Assembly (NCBI GenBank): GCA_037833965.1
Contig: AP031358.1
Location: 13,338,001-13,402,000 of the forward strand
Length of the DNA stretch: 64,000 nt
Source of the DNA: Marchantia polymorpha subsp. ruderalis
Taxonomy: Eukaryota > Streptophyta > Marchantiopsida > Marchantiales > Marchantiaceae
Reading direction: 5' to 3'
The position numbers and the translations under genes are program-made. Positions 35,180 to 44,608 of this stretch are shown here, in pieces; the stretch's first letter is position 1; each line of letters starts with the position of its first letter. Under the pieces are notes generated by a model that saw only the letters and a program-made list of their open reading frames with translations, did no database searches and was not told the origin of the DNA.

Positions 35180-35910
35180 ACCTCTCTCCTCCAAACGAAA
35201 GTTGTTATTGTCGTCTTTCAGCTCCTCCGTCTCACATTTCTACGTAAGCACCTTCTTCGCACTATCGGATTACTCATTTCGGAGCAGTTGCCTCCACTGC
35301 TTGACATTTGACGTTCGTCTTGCTTGACAACCTCAATTCCGCCTGGCTGAATCGACGGAAAGCTTCTTGGTGCTTCGTCCCCGATGAGATGTAGTCTGTG
35401 AGGCCTTAATTAAGTCAAATATGGTGTCAAACATTCCTAGGCAGCAATCCCAGCGTCGCTGGTCTTCTCGACACGGCCGAGAGCAATGATCAGGCAAAGG
35501 ATCGAACATTTGAACTGCGTCATCTTGTTGTCCGAATCGTCTTGAGTACAGTCGTTGAATCTGGTGTTGCACCAATCTCTCCATTTATTCTTGTCTGGGT
35601 TCTTCTTGCCGAAGCGGCAAAAGGACCTTCTCGTTATTAACCAGATCAATTCCAAGGTTGAGAACAAGCTCGAGCAATTGCGATGAGTATGATCCAGACA
35701 GTAAATTCAGACCACATTTGCCGAAGATCAACGTTTTGCACACGGATAGGGTGAAATCCACAGTCTCCACAATCCACATCCAGATTCTCGTCTCATTACT
35801 TGTAACAAAAAACTCAGGCTGGTTGCCCATGGATTCGACAACAAATTGGATTTGAATCTGGAAAAAAATTTAAGGCCTATGTATTATTCTTTGTCTAAAA
35901 ATATAGGAGA
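35180..35910 (-). pseudogene. Unidentified antisense segment, copy 4
   Basis: Homologous to 18300-19250. Pieces are RIWMWIVETVDFTLSVCK (35585-35830) and KWRDWCNTRFNDCTQDDSDN (35437-35667), in different frames. At about 35915 it breaks off into sequence related to 13720-14060. Confidence 0.35.
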
Positions 35911-36409
35911 AGGTGATTTTCGGATCCCATCGGAATGCGAGTCTCGAGTCGAGACTCTCGACCAGAAGTTGAAATTCCAACAAACGTATGAAAGTGAGCA
36001 TGAGAGGATGGAGCCTAATCGAATCAGCGAGAAATCTACAGCTACGGTTGGCTCTGTTGATCAATTTGAATGATGACCACAAGTTCTCGAATCTCGAACC
36101 AGCATCGACTCCTTTTCTATTCATTGTCCTTTCTTCGCGTTGTAATACGTCCGTGGACAGCTTGGTCTTCGTCAGTGAGACCATTGAAATTCACGTATAT
36201 GTAGACCATTTTTCCAAGGCCACAACCTGTATGCATCATGTAGCGAAGAACGTTTGTCTGTGTCGACTTTTGTCATCCCCCGGGATTTCTATGCGCACTG
36301 GACGCTAAGATAATCAGAAAGTAGGAACTGAGAGAGAAGATGGAAGGCCAGAATTGAATCTGCTTGAGACCCTCTCATGGACGAGGGCATGAGTGTCGTC
36401 TAATCAGGG

Positions 36410-36985
36410 GGAAGGAAAAGAAGAAGAGGCTTCCATGTGAACGAACAGACAAAATACAGAAAAAGTAAACGAGAAGTGGAGCACGTCACTTCAAATTTCC
36501 AGCCACAATAACCGACGGAGAGCCGACAAATCTACGCGATTCATCTTGGAGGGTCTGACGAACGGAGTCTTTGGTCGGCAAGCCGATCTTTGCACATGAC
36601 TACGCGAGAAGGGCATTGTCTGGTTCTTCGTTGAGCTGAAAGTGTAACTCAACTTTCCATGGTCACTCGACGTACTGGAAGTGAACCACACACCGCTCAG
36701 GTAAAGTTAATCGACCTCGTCGACTCACTGCCTACGAGAAGAGACGTCCTTCAATGCGACGCATGGCACGATCAGTATCCTTTACTCTCAGCGCGTGATT
36801 TCTCTAACTTTCGTCGTTAGTCGGTGTCCCTGATAGGAACGAATGGAAGGGGCAATGGAGACTCCAAAATGTTTCATGAACGGGATATCGTTAACGATCC
36901 TGTGGATATCGAGAAAGTATCGATCGGGTTCGCGATGCGAGTAATGCGTACAGAGCGAGAAGGCAAACTCACGTGTGCTTGGATG
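36410..36985 (+). repeat. Right arm of inverted duplication / V6 distal flank
   Basis: Direct copy of 14460-15000 and inverted copy of 34530-35110. It then jumps through ATGGATGGATCGATCC-type short repeats (36980-37060) to the proximal VAMP flank at about 37070. Confidence 0.7.
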
Positions 36986-37255
36986 GATGGATCGATCCAT
37001 CTCGATCAATCGATCCATCCTCGCTCGATTGTGCTGGATCGATCGACACTCACATGGATGTGCAAACTCATCATGCGGGAGCCGGGTCTTCAGGCAGCGG
37101 CAGGTCTCGAGCACAAAGTGAGGAAGGGACGGGGGCTCGGGGCTCCTTACTGCTGTTGTTGCTGCTGTCGTCGTCGGATTCAAATACTCTCGACGACCCT
37201 CGTCACCATCGGTCCGCGCCCGGTCAGACAGTCAGTCAATCGATCGATTCCTCAG

Positions 37256-37256
<1 letters not shown>

Positions 37257-37295
<39 letters not shown>
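37257..37295 (+). promoter_or_regulatory. CT tract upstream of V6
   Basis: The longest (TC)n run of the set, about 124 bases before the V6 ATG. Confidence 0.5.
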
Positions 37296-37298
<3 letters not shown>

Positions 37299-37418
37299 CG
37301 ATCGATCGAATGAATTCGGTAGTGCAGGAATTGGAGAGTTGCTCTCTCTGACGCTCTCGATATCGATCGCGATCCGTCGATTCGAGGGGAGATCGAGCAA
37401 GGCGGGAGAGCGGGCAGG

Positions 37419-37961
37419 ATGGGGGCGATATTTAGCTGTAGATCAAGCCATTCTTCGCCCAAGGCCAAGGGCTTGTTCTACAGCTTCGTGGCTCGAGGAA
37501 CGGGGCCGGGAGTGGTGGTGCTGGCGGAGTACTTGCCGGTCAAGGGCAAGTTCAGCAAGATCGCCCTCGAGTGCGCGCAGAAGCTGGCGGCGAACAACCA
37601 CAGCATCACGTACACATGCGATCGGCAGGCCTTCCATTTCCTGGTCGAGGACGGGATCATGTACCTGGTGGCGGGGGAGGAGAGCCTCGAGTACCTGGTG
37701 GTGGGGGAGGAGAGCCTCGGGCGGATGATCCCGTTCGCGTTCCTGGCCCTAGTGCAGAATGATTTCCGGGAATATTTACCGGGCGCGTTCGAGGCCAATG
37801 CGCACAGCTTGGACGAGCGGTTCCGGCCGATCATGCAGGATCACATGTTCTTCTGCGTGGTGAACCCCGAGCATCTCAAGGGCCTGGTGTCCAGGCTCCA
37901 AAAGCAGGTGGACGAGAATGAGGGCATCATTAGGCTCATCACTCGTTCAAGGCGAGTGTAA
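37419..37961 (+). CDS. V6: longin-only VAMP72 derivative
   Basis: 180 residues. The extension starts MGAIFSC (myristoylation consensus plus Cys7). The longin domain is about 17-148 and contains a small tandem duplication (YLVAGEESLEYLVVGEESL at about 82-100). The frame ends soon after the start of the SNARE region (NEGIIRLITRSRRV), where the VAMP sequence is cut near 37940 and joined to spacer found elsewhere before the 118-bp repeats (compare 24176). With no SNARE motif and no anchor, the product would be a lipid-anchored or soluble longin domain. It may be only a deletion pseudogene, but the frame is open and the promoter region is retained. Confidence 0.55.
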   Translation: MGAIFSCRSSHSSPKAKGLFYSFVARGTGPGVVVLAEYLPVKGKFSKIALECAQKLAANNHSITYTCDRQAFHFLVEDGIMYLVAGEESLEYLVVGEESLGRMIPFAFLALVQNDFREYLPGAFEANAHSLDERFRPIMQDHMFFCVVNPEHLKGLVSRLQKQVDENEGIIRLITRSRRV

Positions 37962-38132
37962 TGCGTTAGGGAGACATAAGGTTTATAATTGTGAGCGGGT
38001 ACAATGCTGAATTTCTTCTCAGAATGTCTCAGAAAACCTGATCCTCCTGTAGTGAAAGACTGTCATCAGGTGTTCCCGGGATATTACAAAAGATGTGAAA
38101 GAAAAAGAAGGGATCTTTGTGTCCCTTAGTTT

Positions 38133-38430
38133 CATCTAAAACAAACCAACGATGTTAGGAATCCTAACCTTCTAAATAACACAATTCATATTAAGAAAAC
38201 AGTAAAAGAGAAGAGAATGTATCATGAAGGTAATCAATGTCCCGTGGTTTCATCTGAAACAAATCAATTATGTTAGAACTCCTAACCTTGTATCTAGACA
38301 TAATTCATTTTTAAGAAAACACTAAAAGAAAAGAGAATGTAACGTGAAGGTTATTAGTGTCCCGTGGTTTCATCTGAAACAGATCAATTCTGTCAAAAGT
38401 CCTGACATTGAATCTAAGTCATTTCTCGTT
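38133..38430 (+). repeat. 118-bp tandem repeats, unit 4
   Basis: Three copies, with starts near 38133, 38251 and 38371. Confidence 0.8.
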
Positions 38431-38464
38431 TAATTAATTGAATTAGTGGAACTGAAGATCATCC

Positions 38465-38710
38465 ATGTTTTTCCTTGTTCACATTTTTTCGAATGACTTT
38501 CGTAGACATAAGTTGCGAATTCGGCTATTTCCTGGCAGAGTTTGCTCTACCACAATCATCGTTCGATATTATCACTTTGTTGCTCGCAGTCATCTACATC
38601 AGCAGGCACTGTGTTTTCGAGCCGTCGGGAAGCACAAGACCTTGAAGCTCCAGTATTCTGAAGCAAGGCTGCGCTACGAGCTGAGACTCGTGAAGAGACC
38701 TACGAAGTGA
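38465..38710 (+). CDS. Small repeat-unit ORF ending KRPTK (copy 4)
   Basis: 81 codons, MFFLVHIFSNDFRRHKLRIR to LRLVKRPTK-stop, frame intact. Same family as 20153-20428. Function unknown. Confidence 0.3.
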   Translation: MFFLVHIFSNDFRRHKLRIRLFPGRVCSTTIIVRYYHFVARSHLHQQALCFRAVGKHKTLKLQYSEARLRYELRLVKRPTK

Positions 38711-39932
38711 TATTATTCTGCATACATGAAGGACTCGATCCCTCATAAGCAGCTCCTGCGATGGATTCTATAATATTTGAGGCTCTGATTCGCTTTGAGT
38801 TGAATGATATCGTTCAGGTACCATCGACGCTTGGTCTGTGACACGGTATTTATGGAAGCATCCTTTCCTTCCGGATTGGAATCTGAATGTTCGTGACTGT
38901 GTAAAAGACCAAATAAGCAATTTCCATCACTGACTGACTGACTGACTGATCTACGATGAATTCATTCCCATCTTAGTCTCTGTCGACTTGTAATTTTCTC
39001 GGAGAGCTGTTACAAATACAGTGCACAAAAGCTTGTTCGTTGCTCGAGGTGAGCCTCGGATTCTACTAAACGCTAATTTATGATGATCTACAAACGAAAA
39101 TCAAGGGGACAGACACCCGTCGAGATGGACAGACAGATCGAGGAAGAAGAAGAATCGAAGGCACGTCGCGTTCGAAACCTCGTCGCTAAATCTTCCCCGC
39201 TCCCCTCCCCTCCCCTTGGCTTTAATGAATTGTTTAAAATGGTAGTCTATCCTCGCATTTTCGATACTTACAAATCTTGTTGTTGTTTTTGCATGAACGG
39301 ACAAACATTCATGGCTTCGCCTCTAGACGAGCTGCGATCGGCGGATCGAGTCGGTTGCGAACGGGAAGGACCTCGAAGTGTCGTCACCGACGTCCTTTCT
39401 AGAGGCTCGTCGTCATGCCACCACCCGAGTCCCATTCCCAATCCCATACTTGATCAGCACATTCCGGGCCGGAAATCAGAACTGCGTACTTCGCTCAAGC
39501 TCCTCCTGATTCTTTCCTGATCATCGAATTTTTTCTACAGCTTCCTGATCCCACCTTATCTCGATCCGGGAATCAATTCCAAAGTCGATGATTCTCAAGA
39601 AGCATCTGGTGATCAGTGCTGCTGCTGCTGCTGCTGCTGCTTGAAATTGGGGAGCGAGTGCCAGACGGAGCGATTCATCTCGAGCGAAGAACCTCAGCTC
39701 GACCCCGTGCTCGCAATGTCAGGCAGATGGAATTCCACAGCTTTTATTCCGCGGTGAGCACCCCAGGCGTCGGATCTGTCGATCCGGAAGTAGTGTGTGT
39801 GTGTGGAGAGTTCCATCGTCCGCTTCGCTCGTGCCTACTCGCCCGCCTGTCTCAAGCATTTTTGTAATACGTGTTCGAGAGTATGTACAACCGATCGATC
39901 GAGGGAAACGATCGCGGAGCAGCAAGAGAGGC
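38711..39932 (-). other. Downstream region of V7
   Basis: Likely holds the V7 3' UTR (minus strand). It contains a (GACT)n run near 38937-38958, a CTG-repeat run near 39618-39642 and a GT run near 39793. The AT-rich tail shared by V2-V6 is absent. The plus-strand frame at 39080-39520 has no recognisable domain. Confidence 0.45.
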
Positions 39933-40694
39933 TCACAGGAGGCGCCGACCGCCGGGAGGAGCAGTGCCCGAGCCCGTGTTGGCGGGGGGATTGTTGCCAC
40001 CACCACCGCCGCCGCTGCTGCACGAGAAGCCGTGGCAGATGGAGAGCCAGATGACGAGGATGACTACCACGATGAGCAGAAGCACGAAGAGCTTGACCTT
40101 CATGTTTTGCCACCAGAGGTTGTTCTTGAGCGTGTTGGTCTTCTTCTGGAACTGCTGCGCCTCGTTGGCCAGATTTCCGGCCTTGTCCTCGATGACCTCG
40201 AGGCGCTCGTGGCGCTCGATGATCTTGTCGATGTTGAGCATCATGACACCCTTCACATCGTCCACTTGCTTTTGGATCTTGGACACCTTGTCGAGCTCCT
40301 CGGGGTGCTGCAGGCAGAAGGTCATGTGCTCCTTCATGATCGGCCGGAACCGCTTGTCCAAGCTGTGCGCCACCGCCATGTCCGCGCCCGCCTCCCCACC
40401 GAACTTCTTCCGGAAATCATCCTTTACTCGGGCCAGGAACGCGAACGGGATCTTCCGCGGGAAGCTCTCCTCCGCCACCACCAGGTACGTGATCCCGTCC
40501 TCGACCAGGAAATTGAAGGTGTGCCGATCGCATGTGTACGTGATGCTGTGGTTGTTCGCCGCCAGCTTCTGCGCGCACTCGAGGGCGATCTTGTTGAAAT
40601 TGCCCTCGAACGGCGAGTAGTCCGCCAGCACCACCACTCCCGGCCCCGTTCCTCGAGCCACGAAGCAGTAGATTAAGCCATTCTTCGCCCCCAT
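39933..40694 (-). CDS. V7: canonical VAMP72 R-SNARE (longin + SNARE + anchor)
   Basis: 253 residues, uninterrupted. The start MGAKNGLIYCFVARG lines up with ordinary plant VAMP72 starts, without the extension of V2-V6. The longin domain is about 4-125, the SNARE motif about 133-193 with zero-layer Arg161 (IIERHERLEVIEDKAGNL), then NNLWWQNMKVKLF and an anchor at about 201-220. A Gly-rich tail follows (SSGGGGGGNN to GGRRLL). VAMP72 proteins sit on trans-Golgi, secretory or endosomal vesicles and pair with plasma-membrane or endosomal Q-SNAREs. This is probably the functional and ancestral copy: all key residues are present and its ends are not rearranged. Plant VAMP72 genes usually have introns; none interrupts this frame, which may point to a retrocopy. 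Confidence 0.85.
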   Translation of the reverse strand: MGAKNGLIYCFVARGTGPGVVVLADYSPFEGNFNKIALECAQKLAANNHSITYTCDRHTFNFLVEDGITYLVVAEESFPRKIPFAFLARVKDDFRKKFGGEAGADMAVAHSLDKRFRPIMKEHMTFCLQHPEELDKVSKIQKQVDDVKGVMMLNIDKIIERHERLEVIEDKAGNLANEAQQFQKKTNTLKNNLWWQNMKVKLFVLLLIVVVILVIWLSICHGFSCSSGGGGGGNNPPANTGSGTAPPGGRRLL

Positions 40695-40810
40695 CCTGCC
40701 CGCTCTCCCGCCTCGCTCGATCGCCCCTCGAATCGACGGATCGCGATCGAGATCGAGACCGTGAGAGAGAGCAAATGCCTCTCAAATTTCTGCACTACCG
40801 AATTCGATCG

Positions 40811-40838
40811 AGGGAGAGAGAGAGAGAGAGAGAGAGGA
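40811..40838 (-). promoter_or_regulatory. CT tract upstream of V7 (GA on plus strand)
   Basis: (GA)n run about 117 bases before the V7 ATG, matching the CT tracts of V2-V6. Confidence 0.5.
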
Positions 40839-41275
40839 CCTGATGGATTGATCGATCGACTGACTGTCTGTCTGACCGGCCGCGGACCGATGGTGACGAG
40901 GGACGTCGAGAGTATTTGAAACCGACGATGAGGCACCGAGCGAGGAGGGAGGGAGGGACTGGGTCCGGCCGCAGGAGGACGGATCGAGGCTTCTTCCGAC
41001 CTCTCGAGCAAGAAGCAACCAGCAGATCCCGCGGCCCGCTGGGTCGTCGACAGAGCGAGCGGGGGACGACAGCAGCAGCAGTAACGAGCCCCGTCCCTCC
41101 CTCACTCTCCGCTCGAGCCCCGCCGCCGCCTGAAGACCCGGCTCACGCATGATGACGGAGCAACGTTCGATCGTGCCCTTCCGGGCCGGTCGGGCCCTTC
41201 GTCCCCTTCCCGGTACGACGACCTCATTCGGAGAGATTAGGGGCGGGGAAGGGGGAGTCGAAGAACGCTGGAGGG
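40839..41275 (-). other. 5' flank of V7
   Basis: Homologous on the minus strand to the proximal flanks of V2-V6, including the MREPGLQAAAGLE candidate uORF start at 41150 and the GGGACGAAGGGCCCGACC block. Similarity ends near 41275. Confidence 0.6.
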
Positions 41276-43639
41276 TTGGGGTTGGGGGAAAGAGCGTTGG
41301 GGGCTGGTGTACTTTTGGCTAGATCAACCCCAAACTAATGCCATCTTATGTCACCAGGAGTTACATCTTCATCGAAATTTCGCGATCTCTACTATGTTGT
41401 CTGAATTTTTGTGCTGAGTTTCTTGAAACGCAGATTCCAACTGGCGATGGCCTAGCAAGCTAGCTTGGAACCTTCGGTTTGGTCAAGGTCGGACATGAGA
41501 CCTAGAGAGAAGAGCCAAACGCAAATTTGAGGAGACTTTCAATGCTGCTGTAGACAAGAGTTTTCAACAAGCTATCCCAGAACCACTCCTTGCTGTTGAA
41601 GAACGAGCCTTTGATTGTGATTGTAGGTGGTTCAAGTACATGGACCATCAAACTTTAAAAGTGAGAATAGAGATTAACAGAGAACAAAGTCATCACTAGT
41701 GTCCGAACGGATGATCGTGGATAACAAGAAAGCACGGGTGACGAAGATCATCTGACAATCACCTCCCAAGAGGAATACAATAGCTAATGAAAGAGAAAGA
41801 AGAGCCACATGTAAATTTGAGTAGCACTTTGTGTCGACATTGAGTCACACATTATAGCAAGAGAACATGGATCTGCAAGATTTGTACGAGTCAGGTTTGC
41901 CCTGTACATATGTCGAAGTCATCGACTGCGACAGATGACTTCGTGTGTATTGGAGAATTGTTTCACTGGAGCAGTAGCACTGGAGTTTGCAGATTGTCGT
42001 CTCATACTCTTTCTATTTCTTCTTGGTAGATTCAATGAAGCTCAAAGTAATTTTGTTTCTTCTTTGTTGATTAGATGAAGTTCAAAGTAATTCTATTTCT
42101 TCTTGGTGGATTAGATGAAGTTCAAAATCAGCATAAATTGAACTTGTGGTGATTGTGAGTTTTTTGTTTTGGAAATAGCTTTCATTAGGTCTTAGACATG
42201 GATGTATTTCGACACATCTATGAGCTTGAGGGAAAGAGATATGTCTGGTCAATCTAGCATCCTGTATATATACTAGGGACTAGTGGAGAGCATGCGACAC
42301 ACTTAGATGTAAAGAATTATGGATCAAAGACACATTTGGTTACTAAACTCTAATTTCACACGATGTCTATCATTTTTGGGTTTGGTTGTCCATCATTACA
42401 TATGCTGGACATAAGAGTATGTGTTTGTAATGTCCTCATTTTGAACTCTACGACCACTTCGTTTGAGCACAAGACTAGGACCACGGTCAAAAAATCGTTG
42501 CACTCTCCACAAATTCATCTATGGAAACAACCACCTTGGCCTGTTTAATAAGTCACAATTTGATACTTATTTTTTTTTTAAAAAAAAGGTATACTTATTT
42601 CACAATGAATTGTAGAATTCCTGTTCAATCACCTCCTACAAGCATATCACATGCAGATGATTTGCAATGAACTTGAAAAATGCGTTATTCTCCTATGAAG
42701 ATAGCTCTTATTTCAAATGAAAGGGTAGATAATTTTTTAGATGGTGAAAACAGAAGAAATATAGAATGTGAAACAACCATTTGGAAAACACAAACCAATG
42801 ACAAATCAAGTATGAAGACTGCTTGGATCAAAACTGTAACTTATTAGTGTATTTATGAATCATTTAACCATACTTCTTGGATTCCAAACACAATACCCAA
42901 GAAATTCATCTTTACATCTCTAAGTATAGGTGGCAGCAGTATATCACGATCAAGAAAGATTAACTTCCATGATCATCTAAAAAGAGTATGTGTTTGTAAT
43001 TTTATGGTTATATATTACAAATCTCAACCTGATATTGCAATCAAATATTACATACAAACATAAATGTATTTTGTTTGAATATTTTTTATAGTTTGAGTTT
43101 GTTGATGTTTATGTTAACATTATCCAATCGTTATTTTATATATATGTAATAATATTAACTTGATTTTTATATCTGTATTGCAGAAATCATTGTAATGATA
43201 AACATGAGAAATGTCACGGAGGAATTGCAAAAAATGAAGTTGTTCCTTTGAGTCCTAAGTGTGCTTATGCTACACAAATTATGAACAAGCTCAAACGTAA
43301 TATAGAGCAATTGTTCATATGGGGTTGTACTGTTCGACAAGTTTTTTATGTGCAGTTAAAATAGTAAATTCAAGTAGAAGGTCCAAATTATACCTTCAAT
43401 AAATCTCTTATTCTTCTATGGTCCATTTAAGGAGCTAAAGATGACACAATTCATACAAAATATCTTCATCACATAAAAGCAAAGGTAGCAAGAAAAACAT
43501 ATATGTTTCATGAATATGACCAATAGTCCGTGCCCATTGTGGTAACACACTTTTTGTTTTTTTGCAGAATTTAAACAATTTTAGAAAACTAGTACCGAAG
43601 CAGTGTTTGTAGTTAGAAAAGGGTACGTTAAATAGAGTG
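41276..43639. other. Intergenic DNA between VAMP cluster and retroelement A
   Basis: AT-rich towards the right, with short frames only. A ~48-bp unit (TTTCTTCTTGGTGGATTAGA type) is repeated about three times at 42008-42130. No gene recognised. The stretch 43539-43640 resembles 51493-51620 beside element B. Confidence 0.4.
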
Positions 43640-44608
43640 GATTGATGAGATCGTCACGAGGACACAAAGAATCACGTAGTCGGATGTACCAACGCCAATG
43701 TCTTCGACGCCTTCGGCAAAAGCTCCTTTTCTGAGGTGTCTCTACTCACGCGCCTCCAGCGTATAAGGAAGCTACGCTTCCGGCGCAGACACCTCAGGAG
43801 GAGGTTTTGCTAAAGACGTCAGGAGAAGGGCCCGGACCTCTAAAGGCGTCCGACCATGAGTGCGCCTTCGGCGAAGCGCCGCTAGCGCGGAAAGGGAAAA
43901 CCTTCATAACAATCGGGATACACGGTAGATCCAGTTGGTTGAAGTCGTATTAGAAAGAGCTCGGGACGCTCGTTCTAACGAGCCCAAGAGCGTCGGAGAT
44001 GGATCAGGGACGGAGAAGTTATGAGCGTCGGAAAACTCGTAGCCGGACATGCGCCGTTCGCGCTAGGGTTCACAGCCGGAAAGGATTCCCGTACGCCCTC
44101 GGCGATGCGCCTTCGGCGGAATCACGCGCTCATAGGAGGAAACCAACTCAGAGTCGGAAGCGCCTTTGGCGGCTGTTCATGGAAAGAAAGCGCCGGTCGG
44201 ATGTACGCCTCCGACGTGGCGCTGACGGCCGGATGCGCTGGCATGAGTTGCGCTGGCGGATATGCGCCGGCAGCAACGGACGAGGCATAAAGGACAAAAT
44301 AAGCGGTACGACTGCGCGCCGGCGTAATTCGCTCCGACTAGTTATGCGCCTCCAGCAAGGCGCCGACGGATAATGAACGCACCAGCGGCGACACGCCTCC
44401 GGTGAGGGACGGGTTAGGAAAAGACAACAGGGCCGACGTATACCCTGCAGCGGACTCGAGTCCGGAAGGTGGCGGCGGCGGGAGAATTCAACGTTTACGC
44501 ATGCGAATGCGCGTAGTGCGGAGACGTGAATTCGCGCATGCAAAGGGCGAACCGTTAAGCCGTATAGCCGGCTGCGTACGTTGTAACCAGTAAGAACGTT
44601 GGACGTTC

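Noticed and set aside
35988..36308. VYVDHFSKAT as a retroviral-type integrase motif
   Set aside because: Resembles VVVDRFSK of Ty3 integrases over about ten residues only; no catalytic Asp/Glu context and the related copies at 13.8-14.4 kb do not extend it.
39080..39520. 146-codon frame antisense to the V7 downstream region
   Set aside because: No domain, lies opposite the probable 3' UTR, and has no repeat copies to support conservation.
40417..40785. Arg/Gly-rich frame overlapping V7 on the same strand
   Set aside because: Alternative frame of the longin-coding sequence; similar Arg/Gly-rich frames shadow the other VAMP copies.
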